Assembly: GCA_964619125.1 (NCBI GenBank)
Contig: CAZUCA010000011.1
Location: forward strand, 4,990-68,989
From: Owenweeksia sp964619125
GTDB lineage: Bacteria > Bacteroidota > Bacteroidia > Flavobacteriales > Schleiferiaceae
Length of the DNA: 64,000 bases
Direction of reading: 5' to 3'
Part shown: positions 49,700-57,791 of the stretch, piece by piece
Position numbering within the stretch: position 1 is the first letter of the stretch
How the letters are laid out: each line of letters starts with the position of its first letter
The notes under the pieces: generated by a model
Told to the model about the DNA's origin: nothing
Seen by the model: only the letters and a program-made list of their open reading frames with translations
Databases searched by the model: none
Made by a program: the position numbers and the translations under genes

Positions 49700-51016
49700 A
49701 TGCCTGCCATGCGTATTACTACCTCCCTCCAGCTTGTTTCCCTCTCATTTATCCTGGCCTGTCAGGAGCCTGAAACGACCGCCCAAAATAACGGCGGTAG
49801 CAATAAGCCTGCTTCGGATCTGGCCTTTGATGTTAATGATGGCAGCCTCCTTTTGCCCGAGGATTTCCGGGCGGTGGTGGTGGCCGATGATCTTGGTAAA
49901 GCCCGCCACCTGGCGGTGCGAGCTAATGGTGACATCTATGTGAATCTCGGTCAGGCACAGGGCGGCAAGGGAGTGTTGGCTTTACACGATAACGATGGTG
50001 ATGGGATAGCCGACAGCATCGTACCCTTTGGGCGTGGGGCCGGTACCGCCATAAAATTCCATAATGGCTATCTGTATTATGCCACCAACACCCAGATTAT
50101 CCGCCACCAGTTTAATGGAGAAGAGCTGGTGCCTGAGGGCCCTGAGGAAGTTGTTCTCAATCTCCCTGCCCAGAATCAACACGCTGCCAAAGCACTGGCC
50201 TTCGATGGCAAGGGGAATATGTATGTTTCCATCGGGGCACCTTCCAATGCCTGCCAGAATCCTGGTCGTACTCCCGGTGTAAAAGGCCAGGATCCCTGTC
50301 CCTTGCTCGAAAGCCATGGTGGCATCTGGCAGTTTTCGGACGATCAGTTAGGGCAGCAACTAAGCGATGGGCAGCATTATGCTACCGGAATACGACACGC
50401 GGTGGCGATGGACTGGGGGGAGGAATATGACCAACTATTTGCCATGCAGCACGGCCGCGATCAGCTGCATGAACTGTGGCCCAATCTCTATACCGAAGCC
50501 GAGAGCGCCGAGCTTCCGGCCGAGGAATTGCTCGCCATAGAACTAGGCGACGACTTTGGCTGGCCATATTGCTATTACGATCAAAAGAAAGGAAAGAAAG
50601 TGCTTGGCCCGGAGTATGGTGGTGACGGCGACAAGGTGGGGCGTTGCAGCAACGCTAAGGATCCCTTGCTTGGCTTCCCGGGTCATTGGGCACCCAACGG
50701 CATGGCATTCAGTGCCAGCGGCAACTTCCCGGCCCGCTTCGGTCAGGGTCTTTTTATTGCTTTCCACGGGAGCTGGAACCGTGCTCCTTTGCCACAGCAG
50801 GGCTATAAGGTGGTATATGTGCCCATGAAAGATGCTAAGCCCGATGGCCAGTACCTCACTTTTGCCGACCAGTTTGCCGGCGATGGTGACCCGCCGGCCT
50901 ACCCCGGTGAGGCAGAGTACCGGCCCTGTGGGGTGGCCTTTGGCCCTGACGGCAGCCTCTACATCTGCGATGACGTGAAAGGACGGCTGTGGCGTATCGT
51001 ATATACCGGCAGCTAA
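49700..51016 (+). CDS. Sorbosone/glucose dehydrogenase-like lipoprotein (beta-propeller)
   Basis: 438 residues. A signal peptide with lipobox FILAC (cysteine about residue 21) predicts a lipoprotein. The mature part is a six-bladed propeller of the PQQ-dependent sugar dehydrogenase / L-sorbosone dehydrogenase family: FHNGYLYYATNTQI, GVKGQDPCPL, GIRHAVAMDW, GWPYCYYD, FHGSWNRAPLPQQGYKVVYV and YRPCGVAFGPDGSLYICDD. The start may instead be the ATG at 49709. It oxidises a sugar aldehyde or aldose in the periplasm, if active; the substrate and whether PQQ is made by this organism are not visible here. Confidence 0.85.
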   Translation: MPAMRITTSLQLVSLSFILACQEPETTAQNNGGSNKPASDLAFDVNDGSLLLPEDFRAVVVADDLGKARHLAVRANGDIYVNLGQAQGGKGVLALHDNDGDGIADSIVPFGRGAGTAIKFHNGYLYYATNTQIIRHQFNGEELVPEGPEEVVLNLPAQNQHAAKALAFDGKGNMYVSIGAPSNACQNPGRTPGVKGQDPCPLLESHGGIWQFSDDQLGQQLSDGQHYATGIRHAVAMDWGEEYDQLFAMQHGRDQLHELWPNLYTEAESAELPAEELLAIELGDDFGWPYCYYDQKKGKKVLGPEYGGDGDKVGRCSNAKDPLLGFPGHWAPNGMAFSASGNFPARFGQGLFIAFHGSWNRAPLPQQGYKVVYVPMKDAKPDGQYLTFADQFAGDGDPPAYPGEAEYRPCGVAFGPDGSLYICDDVKGRLWRIVYTGS

Positions 51017-51043
51017 TTGCTTTCTAACTTCCGCTTGTCTTGC

Positions 51044-51051
51044 TACCTTCG
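51044..51051 (+). promoter_or_regulatory. Candidate -7 element for leuS
   Basis: TACCTTCG, a TAnnTT(T/C)G box 23 bases before the ATG at 51075. The nearest TTG lies 24 bases upstream, a little too far. Confidence 0.4.
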
Positions 51052-51074
51052 CCAATTCTTTGAAGTAAGTGGCA

Positions 51075-53849
51075 ATGGAATACAAATTTCGCGAGATAGA
51101 GCGCAAATGGCAGCAGTTTTGGGCCGACAATCAAACCTATAAGGCTGAGGACAATAGCAGTCTTCCCAAATATTATGTACTGGATATGTTTCCCTACCCT
51201 TCCGGTGCAGGCTTACACGTAGGGCATCCCCTCGGTTATATCGCCTCCGATATCGTTGCCCGCTACCAACGCCATCGGGGCTTCAACGTGCTGCATCCTA
51301 TGGGCTATGATTCCTTTGGGCTGCCGGCTGAGCAGTATGCCATTCAAACCGGGCAGCACCCGGCCATTACTACCCGGGAGAATATTAAGCGCTATCGCGA
51401 GCAACTCGATAAGATCGGATTTTCCTTTGACTGGTCACGGGAAGTGCGCACCAGCGACCCCGATTTTTACCGCTGGACGCAGTGGATTTTCCTGCAGCTT
51501 TTTGATAGCTATTACGATTATGATGAAGACAGGGCTAAGCCCATTGAAGAACTGCGTCAGCATTTTGCCAATCATGGTTCTGAAGGTCTCAGGGTGGCCA
51601 GTGGAGAGGAGCTTAACTTTAGCGCCTCCGAGTGGGAAAGCAATGAGCCAATGCGGCAGGAGGAGATATTACAAAATTACCGCCTGGCTTACCGGGCGGA
51701 ATCAACCGTTAACTGGTGTCCGGCGTTGGGAACGGTACTGGCGAATGACGAAGTAAAGGAAGGGCTTAGTGAACGTGGTGGTCACCCGGTGGTGCAGAAA
51801 AAAATGATGCAATGGAGTTTGCGCATCTCGGCTTACAGCCAGCGCCTGCTCGATGACCTTGAATTGGTGGATTGGCCCGAACCACTGAAGGAGGCCCAGC
51901 GCAACTGGATTGGTCGCTCAGAAGGTGCCAGTGTATTCTTTAGCCTCGAGGATAGCTCAGAAAAAATTGAGGTTTTCACCACCCGCCCCGATACCATTTT
52001 TGGGGTGAGCTTTATGGTATTAGCCCCGGAGCATGAACTGGTAGAGAAAATTACTACCGAAGCCCAGCGCACAGAAGTGGAAAGTTACGTGGCCATGGCC
52101 GCCAAAAAGTCGGAGCGCGACCGCATGACCGATGTGAAAACGGTAAGCGGGGCTTTCACCGGGGCATATGCCGTTCACCCTTTCAGCGGTAAAAAAATAC
52201 CAGTGTGGGTTGCCGATTATGTACTGGCCAGCTATGGCACCGGGGCGGTAATGGCAGTACCGGCACACGACAGTCGCGATTGGGCCTTTGCCGGTCATTT
52301 TGGTATTGCCCGCCCCCAGGTGGTGGAAGGTGGCAATATTGAAGAAGAAGCCTTTGATGGTAAAGAAGGGAAAATCATTAACTCTGATTTTCTCAATGAC
52401 CTGGAGGTGCCACAAGCCATTGCCCGTGCTATTGAAGAAATTGAAAAGAGAGAGCTGGGTAAGGGCAAAATCAACTTTCGCTTGCGCGATGCCATTTTTG
52501 GCCGTCAGCGTTACTGGGGGGAGCCTATTCCGGTATATTATGAAAACGGCGTCCCCCGCAGGGTTAAGGAAGAACACCTTCCCCTCAACCTGCCCGAGGT
52601 AGATAAATACCTGCCCACCGAAGACGGCGAACCACCGTTGGGCCGTAGTCAGCGTTGGCATTACCACCCTGACAAAGGGGTGGTGTCGCAGGAAGAAGGT
52701 TACCCTTTGGAACTCACCACCATGCCTGGCTGGGCCGGCAGCAGCTGGTATGATCTCCGTTATATGGATCCTGGTAACAGTGAAGCCCCGCTGAGTAAGG
52801 AGGCAGAGCAATACTGGCAGAATGTAGACCTCTATATTGGTGGTAGCGAGCATGCCACCGGGCACCTGCTTTACACCCGCTTCTGGCATAAATTTCTGCT
52901 TGATCGCGGTTATATTTCCTCACGGGAGCCGTTTAAGAAACTCATTAACCAGGGCATGATAATGGGCTATTCAGCCATTGTCCATCGTCTGGAAGATGGT
53001 GGCAAATTAGTGTCAAAGAATCTTGTAAATGGGAGAAAAACCACAGCTATAAGGGTAGATGTGAATATGGTGAATGCCTCGGACGAACTCGATGTTGAAC
53101 AGTTGCGAAATTGGCGTGATGATTTTAAAGAGGTGGAAATTGAACTTGAAAATGGCAAGTTTATCGTGCAGCGGGAGGTTGAGAAAATGTCTAAGCGCTG
53201 GTATAACGTCGTAAACCCTGACGACATTGTGGAACAATATGGGGCCGATACCCTGCGCATGTACGAGATGTTTTTAGGGCCGCTGGAGCAATCAAAGCCC
53301 TGGAACACGGCCGGCATCACCGGGGTGCATAATTTTTTGCGCAAATTGGTGAAGCTTTATGACGAAGTGGTGGATGAAGCCCCCGGCGAGGGAGAACTCA
53401 AGAGTTTACACACCCTATTGAAAAAGGTGAATGAAGACATTAACAACTTTAGCTTTAACACCAGCGTATCGGCTTTTATGATTTGCGTAAATGAGCTTAC
53501 CGCGGCTAAATGTCATAAACGGGAGGTGTTGGAACCCCTGGCGGTGGCCATTTCTCCCTTTGCCCCTCACCTGGCCGAAGAACTATGGGTAGCCCTCGGA
53601 CACCAGGCTTCCATAAGTGCTGTCACCTACCCCCAGGCAGAAGAAAAACACCTGGAGGAGTCGGCTTTTGAATATCCGGTGGCTTTTAATGGGAAAATGC
53701 GCTTCAAATTGAAACTTGACCTGTCTCTTGATAAAAAGGCCATTGAGGAGGAGGTACTCAGGCATGAAAGGACCGCCCAGTACCTGGAGGGCAATAGCCC
53801 TAAAAAAGTTATTGTGGTACCGGGAAAAATTGTGAATATTGTGAAATAG
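51075..53849 (+). CDS. leuS: Leucyl-tRNA synthetase
   Basis: Charges tRNA-Leu with leucine and edits mischarged tRNA. 924 residues from the ATG at 51075; a GTG at 51069 is an alternative. The class I signature HVGHPLG has His48 and His51, the CP1 editing domain lies at about 225-430, and the second signature is KMSKR (704-708) instead of KMSKS. A lineage-specific insertion precedes it (about 650-700), as in other Bacteroidota. The anticodon-binding and C-terminal domain runs to LEGNSPKKVIVVPGKIVNIV. It is single-copy in the window and appears complete. Confidence 0.97.
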   Translation: MEYKFREIERKWQQFWADNQTYKAEDNSSLPKYYVLDMFPYPSGAGLHVGHPLGYIASDIVARYQRHRGFNVLHPMGYDSFGLPAEQYAIQTGQHPAITTRENIKRYREQLDKIGFSFDWSREVRTSDPDFYRWTQWIFLQLFDSYYDYDEDRAKPIEELRQHFANHGSEGLRVASGEELNFSASEWESNEPMRQEEILQNYRLAYRAESTVNWCPALGTVLANDEVKEGLSERGGHPVVQKKMMQWSLRISAYSQRLLDDLELVDWPEPLKEAQRNWIGRSEGASVFFSLEDSSEKIEVFTTRPDTIFGVSFMVLAPEHELVEKITTEAQRTEVESYVAMAAKKSERDRMTDVKTVSGAFTGAYAVHPFSGKKIPVWVADYVLASYGTGAVMAVPAHDSRDWAFAGHFGIARPQVVEGGNIEEEAFDGKEGKIINSDFLNDLEVPQAIARAIEEIEKRELGKGKINFRLRDAIFGRQRYWGEPIPVYYENGVPRRVKEEHLPLNLPEVDKYLPTEDGEPPLGRSQRWHYHPDKGVVSQEEGYPLELTTMPGWAGSSWYDLRYMDPGNSEAPLSKEAEQYWQNVDLYIGGSEHATGHLLYTRFWHKFLLDRGYISSREPFKKLINQGMIMGYSAIVHRLEDGGKLVSKNLVNGRKTTAIRVDVNMVNASDELDVEQLRNWRDDFKEVEIELENGKFIVQREVEKMSKRWYNVVNPDDIVEQYGADTLRMYEMFLGPLEQSKPWNTAGITGVHNFLRKLVKLYDEVVDEAPGEGELKSLHTLLKKVNEDINNFSFNTSVSAFMICVNELTAAKCHKREVLEPLAVAISPFAPHLAEELWVALGHQASISAVTYPQAEEKHLEESAFEYPVAFNGKMRFKLKLDLSLDKKAIEEEVLRHERTAQYLEGNSPKKVIVVPGKIVNIVK

Positions 53850-53891
53850 ACGGCGGGCCAAATTGGGCCTGCTGAAAGTGGAACATAGGTT

Positions 53892-54110
53892 GTGAAACAA
53901 ACTACTCTGGCTGCCAAAAGGCGGCAATTTTTTGAAACAGTGGGCCTGAGTGCAAAACTCATTTCACTGATGGGCTGGATGCTGGCCTTTTTGTGGCTTC
54001 TGCTGGAGGTTAAGCAACACTACCACATCGACGTGCTTCCTGGTATTGACAGCCCCGTGGACGACTATTACGGATTTTTGCGAGGCACGCTAAGGGCTTG
54101 GTTCCGCTAA
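53892..54110 (+). CDS. Tiny single-pass membrane protein, paralog A
   Basis: 72 residues from a GTG start. One membrane helix (LISLMGWMLAFLWLLLEV, about 23-40) and a short acidic tail YHIDVLPGIDSPVDDYYGFLRG (last 30 residues, split as YHIDVLPGIDSP then VDDYYGFLRG). The tail is shared with the next small gene, which suggests duplication. The N-terminus is basic, so the tail probably faces outwards. I do not recognise the family. It starts 42 bases after leuS. Confidence 0.6.
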   Translation: MKQTTLAAKRRQFFETVGLSAKLISLMGWMLAFLWLLLEVKQHYHIDVLPGIDSPVDDYYGFLRGTLRAWFR

Positions 54111-54246
54111 GAATATGTGAGCGAGTGTGTTAGCGAAAAAGTGTCATGCCAGGGCCTTTCAGACTGCTGCTTTAGCGATCAAAATTCAAACAATAAATAA
54201 TCTCTGCTGTTGATCATAAGTGTCATAGATTGAGATATTTTTTAAC

Positions 54247-54254
54247 TAAATTTG
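54247..54254 (+). promoter_or_regulatory. Candidate -7 element for small membrane protein B
   Basis: TAAATTTG, a perfect TAnnTTTG, 22 bases before the ATG at 54277. A TTG lies only 14 bases upstream, so no standard -33 element is seen. Confidence 0.4.
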
Positions 54255-54276
54255 AATTGCATAGCTAACCCATATC

Positions 54277-54543
54277 ATGGACTCCGCCTTTCACCCACTA
54301 CCGGCCGCTATGGTGCTTAAAAAGAAACCTTCCAAAGATGAGGAGGCTAAGCGCATTGCCTTTTGGGACGGAATTTCAACCGTGGTCAAAATTACCGGTA
54401 TACTGGTGTGGTGTTTTGTGCTGTTGTTGACCCTGCTGGAGTTAAAGCGCTATTTTAACTTTGACCTCATTCCCGGTTATGACAGCGCTATCGATGATGT
54501 TTACAGTTCTATTCGCGGGGCCGTTCCCGGGTCTTCTTGGTGA
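54277..54543 (+). CDS. Tiny single-pass membrane protein, paralog B
   Basis: 88 residues. A basic, lysine-rich N-terminus (about 13-27), one membrane helix (about 34-52, ITGILVWCFVLLLTLLEL) and an acidic tail FNFDLIPGYDSAIDDVYSSI. Compared with paralog A, both read LLE-[VL]-K-x2-[YF]-x-[IF]-D-[VL]-[LI]-PG-x-DS-x-[VI]-DD-x-Y. It has its own promoter box. The function is unknown; it is not a recognised family to me. Confidence 0.65.
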   Translation: MDSAFHPLPAAMVLKKKPSKDEEAKRIAFWDGISTVVKITGILVWCFVLLLTLLELKRYFNFDLIPGYDSAIDDVYSSIRGAVPGSSW

Positions 54544-54591
54544 GTTGGCATTTATTTTGCAATTTCTGGCGCAATAAGATGTTTTAAGACC

Positions 54592-55395
54592 ATGCGCATA
54601 CTTCCACTTATTCCTTTAATAGTACTCAGTTTTTTGTTGTCATCATACAGCCATGCACCCACTTCCCAGCATGTGGGCTTACGTAAGATGTCAAACCGGG
54701 CCTTCAAAACCGGTGAGTACCTGAAGTATCGCATTCACTATGGCATTATTGATGCCGGCATTGCCGAACTGAGAGTAGGGGAAGTGGTGAAGCGCCGGGG
54801 GCGCCCGGTGTATCACATGATCGCTACCGGCCGCTCGGTGGGGATGGCAGAGTGGTTTTTTCGCACCCGCGACCACTATGAATCATTTATCGATACCCAG
54901 TCTATTATGCCCTGGGAGTTTATTCGCGATGTGGATGAAGGTGGTTATATCATAAAACGTCACCTGATTTTTGACCATTTCAACAATACCGCCAAAGATC
55001 TGCATCTGAGCGATACTAAAACCTACGATATCGTGCCATATGCGCAGGATATGCTCAGTTGCTTTTACTATGCGCGCTGCCTGCCCACCGACAATATTAG
55101 TCCCGGTTTTGAAATTCCGGTAGAGATGTTTCTCGACCATGAAGACTTTGCTTTCAAGTTGCGCTACCTGGGTTCTGAAACGGTGAAAACCAAATTCGGG
55201 CGGATCCGCTGCAAAAAATTTATTCCGGTGGTACAAAGCGGCCGGGTGTTTAAAGATGAAGAAGGCCTCACCCTGTGGGTAACGGATGATGCCAATAAGG
55301 TACCGGTTCGCTTAGAGGCTGAACTGGCGGTGGGAAGTATTAAAATGGACCTCATAGACTACGAGAATGTCCAGCATCCGCTGAAGTTCCATTAA
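54592..55395 (+). CDS. DUF3108 domain exported protein
   Basis: 267 residues. A signal peptide (RILPLIPLIVLSFLLSSYSHA, cleavage near residue 22) precedes a beta-rich domain. GEYLKYRIHYGIIDAGIAEL (about 42-61), YHMIATGRSVG and EEGLTLWVTDDANKVPVRLEA are DUF3108 features. It probably resides in the periplasm. The family often lies next to tryptophan dioxygenase and an M23 peptidase gene in Bacteroidota, as here. Its biochemical role is not known. Confidence 0.83.
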   Translation: MRILPLIPLIVLSFLLSSYSHAPTSQHVGLRKMSNRAFKTGEYLKYRIHYGIIDAGIAELRVGEVVKRRGRPVYHMIATGRSVGMAEWFFRTRDHYESFIDTQSIMPWEFIRDVDEGGYIIKRHLIFDHFNNTAKDLHLSDTKTYDIVPYAQDMLSCFYYARCLPTDNISPGFEIPVEMFLDHEDFAFKLRYLGSETVKTKFGRIRCKKFIPVVQSGRVFKDEEGLTLWVTDDANKVPVRLEAELAVGSIKMDLIDYENVQHPLKFH

Positions 55396-55428
55396 TGTTT
55401 CTGTAAATTGGCGGCCCAAATCTAAATA

Positions 55429-56397
55429 ATGCAGATTAACGAGGAACTGGAGGCCCGCATTGCCAAACTGGCCGAAAAATATCACGCCAGCGGACAGGAG
55501 CTGCTGGCTTATCTTGATGGGCTACTTTATGCCGACTACAATACTTACTGGGATTATGTGCATCTCGACACTCTGTTGAGCCTGCAAACCCCTAAGACCA
55601 ATTTTCCGGATGAGGAGATCTTTATTATGTATCACCAAATCACGGAGTTATACTTTAAGCTGACTTTGCATGAAATGCAGCAGCTGGCCGATAGCGATAA
55701 TCTCAGCCTGGCAGTATTCAAGAACAAAATGGCGCGCATGAACCGCTATTTTGGCGCCCTTACTCATTCTTTTGGGGTTATGGAGAAGGGGATGGAAAGG
55801 GAGCAATTTCTTAAATTCCGCATGTCCCTGATTCCCGCCAGCGGCTTTCAGTCAGGCCAGTATCGTAAGATAGAGATTATGGCCACCGACATGATCCGCC
55901 TGGTGAATGTGGACTACCGCGAGCAGCTGGCCGGTGCTTCTATGGCCGAGATGTACGACAAGATATACTGGAAGTGGGGCGCCACCCTGGAGAAGTCGGG
56001 TGAAAAGACGCTGACCCTGCGCCAGTTTGAGCGCAAGTATTCAAAGGAGCTGATAGAACTGGCTGAGAATACTCAGGAACGCAATATGTGGCAATTGTAC
56101 CGTTCGCTTCCCGCTGAAGACCAAAAAGATGAGGAGCTGATACAATTGATGCGTTCTTTTGATGTTAATGTTAACATCAATTGGCCCTTGCAGCATTATA
56201 AAACCTCGGTGGTATACCTCGCAATGCGGCCGATGGATATCCGAAGTACCGGTGGAACCAACTGGCAGAAATACCTGCCACCCAGGTTTCAGAAACGCAT
56301 TTTTTATCCGGAGTTGTGGAAAAAAGAAGAAATGCAAGAGTGGGGTAAAAAGTGGGTCACCGATATTTTGGATGAAGTTGGCAAGGCTAAAAATTAG
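55429..56397 (+). CDS. kynA: Tryptophan 2,3-dioxygenase
   Basis: Haem enzyme opening the indole ring of tryptophan to N-formylkynurenine, the first step of the kynurenine route. 322 residues. The substrate-pocket His69 lies in YHQITELYFK, the arginine-bearing FRMSLIPASGFQSGQYRKIE is about residues 125-144, and a likely haem-ligand His lies in WPLQHYKTS with STGGTNW after it. It follows the DUF3108 gene after 33 bases, probably as one unit. Other pathway genes were not found in this window except the downstream glutaryl-CoA dehydrogenase step. Confidence 0.92.
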   Translation: MQINEELEARIAKLAEKYHASGQELLAYLDGLLYADYNTYWDYVHLDTLLSLQTPKTNFPDEEIFIMYHQITELYFKLTLHEMQQLADSDNLSLAVFKNKMARMNRYFGALTHSFGVMEKGMEREQFLKFRMSLIPASGFQSGQYRKIEIMATDMIRLVNVDYREQLAGASMAEMYDKIYWKWGATLEKSGEKTLTLRQFERKYSKELIELAENTQERNMWQLYRSLPAEDQKDEELIQLMRSFDVNVNINWPLQHYKTSVVYLAMRPMDIRSTGGTNWQKYLPPRFQKRIFYPELWKKEEMQEWGKKWVTDILDEVGKAKN

Positions 56398-56416
56398 CAT
56401 AAGTCACTTTAAATCA

Positions 56417-56424
56417 TATATTTG
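56417..56424 (+). promoter_or_regulatory. Candidate -7 element for the M23 gene
   Basis: TATATTTG, a perfect TAnnTTTG, lies after the kynA stop and 38 bases before the M23 ATG. No TTG is seen at the -33 position. It suggests the M23 gene can be transcribed alone. Confidence 0.45.
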
Positions 56425-56462
56425 CGACATCATAATTGAAAACTCACTCCAATCTCTCTCTT

Positions 56463-57791
56463 ATGAATAAAAGGATCATTTCTGTGATTGCTCTGGCTGC
56501 CGGACTGTTAGGTAGCCTCTTTTTCTTCAAAAATAATTTCTCAGATCTGCAGGCCGGCCCGCCCGAACCTGATGCATCTATGGAAGTAATGGCTGAAAAA
56601 CCGGTGGTGGAATACCAGTTTGGTTTGCCGGTCGATTCCTTCGATGTGACGAAGGCAGTGGTGAAGCGCGGTGAAAGCTTTGGTAATATTTTGCTCAATG
56701 CCGGAGTTGACTACGCGGTTATTCATCGCATTGCCGAGAAATTTAAAGATGTGTTTGACGTGCGCTACCTGCGCAGTGGCAAGCCCTACACCCTTTTTCA
56801 GGAAGGAGCAGACAGCCTTAAGAAACCACGCTATTTTGTATATCAGCCCTCACTTACCGATTACTATGTATTCGATCTGAGCGATTCGGCCAAAGTGGTG
56901 CGAGGGCAAAAGGACGTAACCGTGAAGGTGCGTGAGATCACCGGTGAAATCAACTCTTCACTGTACCAGGCCCTGGTAAACAAAGGAGGCTCCCCCGAGC
57001 TGGCTATGGAACTTTCCACTACCTACGCCTGGTCTATCGACTTTTTCCGCATCCAGAAAGGCGATTACTTTAAGGTGATTTACGAGGAGAAATTTATTGA
57101 CGATACCGTATCAGTAGGTGTTGGTCGCCTCCTGGCGGCCGACTTTAATCACGGCGGCCGTTCATTTTATTCCTTCTTCTATCAGAATGGTGAAGACTAC
57201 ATCGATCATTTTGACGAAAAAGGGAATACCCTGCGCAAGGCTTTCCTTAAAGCACCGCTTAAGTTCAGCCGTATTTCGAGCCGTTACAGTCCCCGTCGTT
57301 TCCACCCGGTGCTGAAGCGCATGAAATCACACCTGGGTACAGACTATGCTGCCCCCCACGGTACCCCTATTATGGCTACCGCTGATGGCACTGTTATCGC
57401 CGCCTCCTACACCCGTGGCAATGGCAACTATGTAAAAATTCGCCACAACAGCACCTACACTACCCAATACCTGCACATGAGTAAATTTGCCCGTGGCATG
57501 AGTAAGGGCAAGGTGGTTCGTCAGGGCGATGTAATCGGTTATGTGGGCAGTACCGGCCTGGCTACCGGACCACATGTATGCTATCGCTTTTGGGTTAATG
57601 GTAAGCAGGTAGATCCTTACCGGCAAGATTTGCCGGAAGCCGATCCTATCAAGGCTGAGTTTAAAGAAGATTACTTCGCCAAAATGGAAGTGCTGAAGCA
57701 GCGCCTTGATGAAATGCCAGTGGAGCGCGAGCAGGAGCCCAGCTCCTATATGGCCTCAAATCAAAGTAAGGGAAAGGCGGTGGGAGCCTAG
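56463..57791 (+). CDS. M23 family peptidase with an HxC second motif
   Basis: 442 residues from the ATG at 56463; an upstream TTG (56436) is unlikely because it skips the signal. A signal anchor (about 2-22) is followed by a LysM-like or OapA-type region (about 60-260) and a LytM domain. HLGTDYAAP has zinc ligands His290 and Asp294, YLHMSKF has the catalytic His338, and GPHVCYRF has His371 then Cys373 where LytM enzymes normally have HxH. Such peptidases cut peptidoglycan cross-bridges; the altered ligand makes activity uncertain. The 3' end overlaps recJ by 4 bases. Confidence 0.88.
   Translation: MNKRIISVIALAAGLLGSLFFFKNNFSDLQAGPPEPDASMEVMAEKPVVEYQFGLPVDSFDVTKAVVKRGESFGNILLNAGVDYAVIHRIAEKFKDVFDVRYLRSGKPYTLFQEGADSLKKPRYFVYQPSLTDYYVFDLSDSAKVVRGQKDVTVKVREITGEINSSLYQALVNKGGSPELAMELSTTYAWSIDFFRIQKGDYFKVIYEEKFIDDTVSVGVGRLLAADFNHGGRSFYSFFYQNGEDYIDHFDEKGNTLRKAFLKAPLKFSRISSRYSPRRFHPVLKRMKSHLGTDYAAPHGTPIMATADGTVIAASYTRGNGNYVKIRHNSTYTTQYLHMSKFARGMSKGKVVRQGDVIGYVGSTGLATGPHVCYRFWVNGKQVDPYRQDLPEADPIKAEFKEDYFAKMEVLKQRLDEMPVEREQEPSSYMASNQSKGKAVGA

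Noticed and set aside
52020..52889. 289-codon open frame antisense to leuS
   Set aside because: The long minus-strand frame mirrors leuS, whose motifs are certain. Its composition is atypical of a protein and there is no start context.
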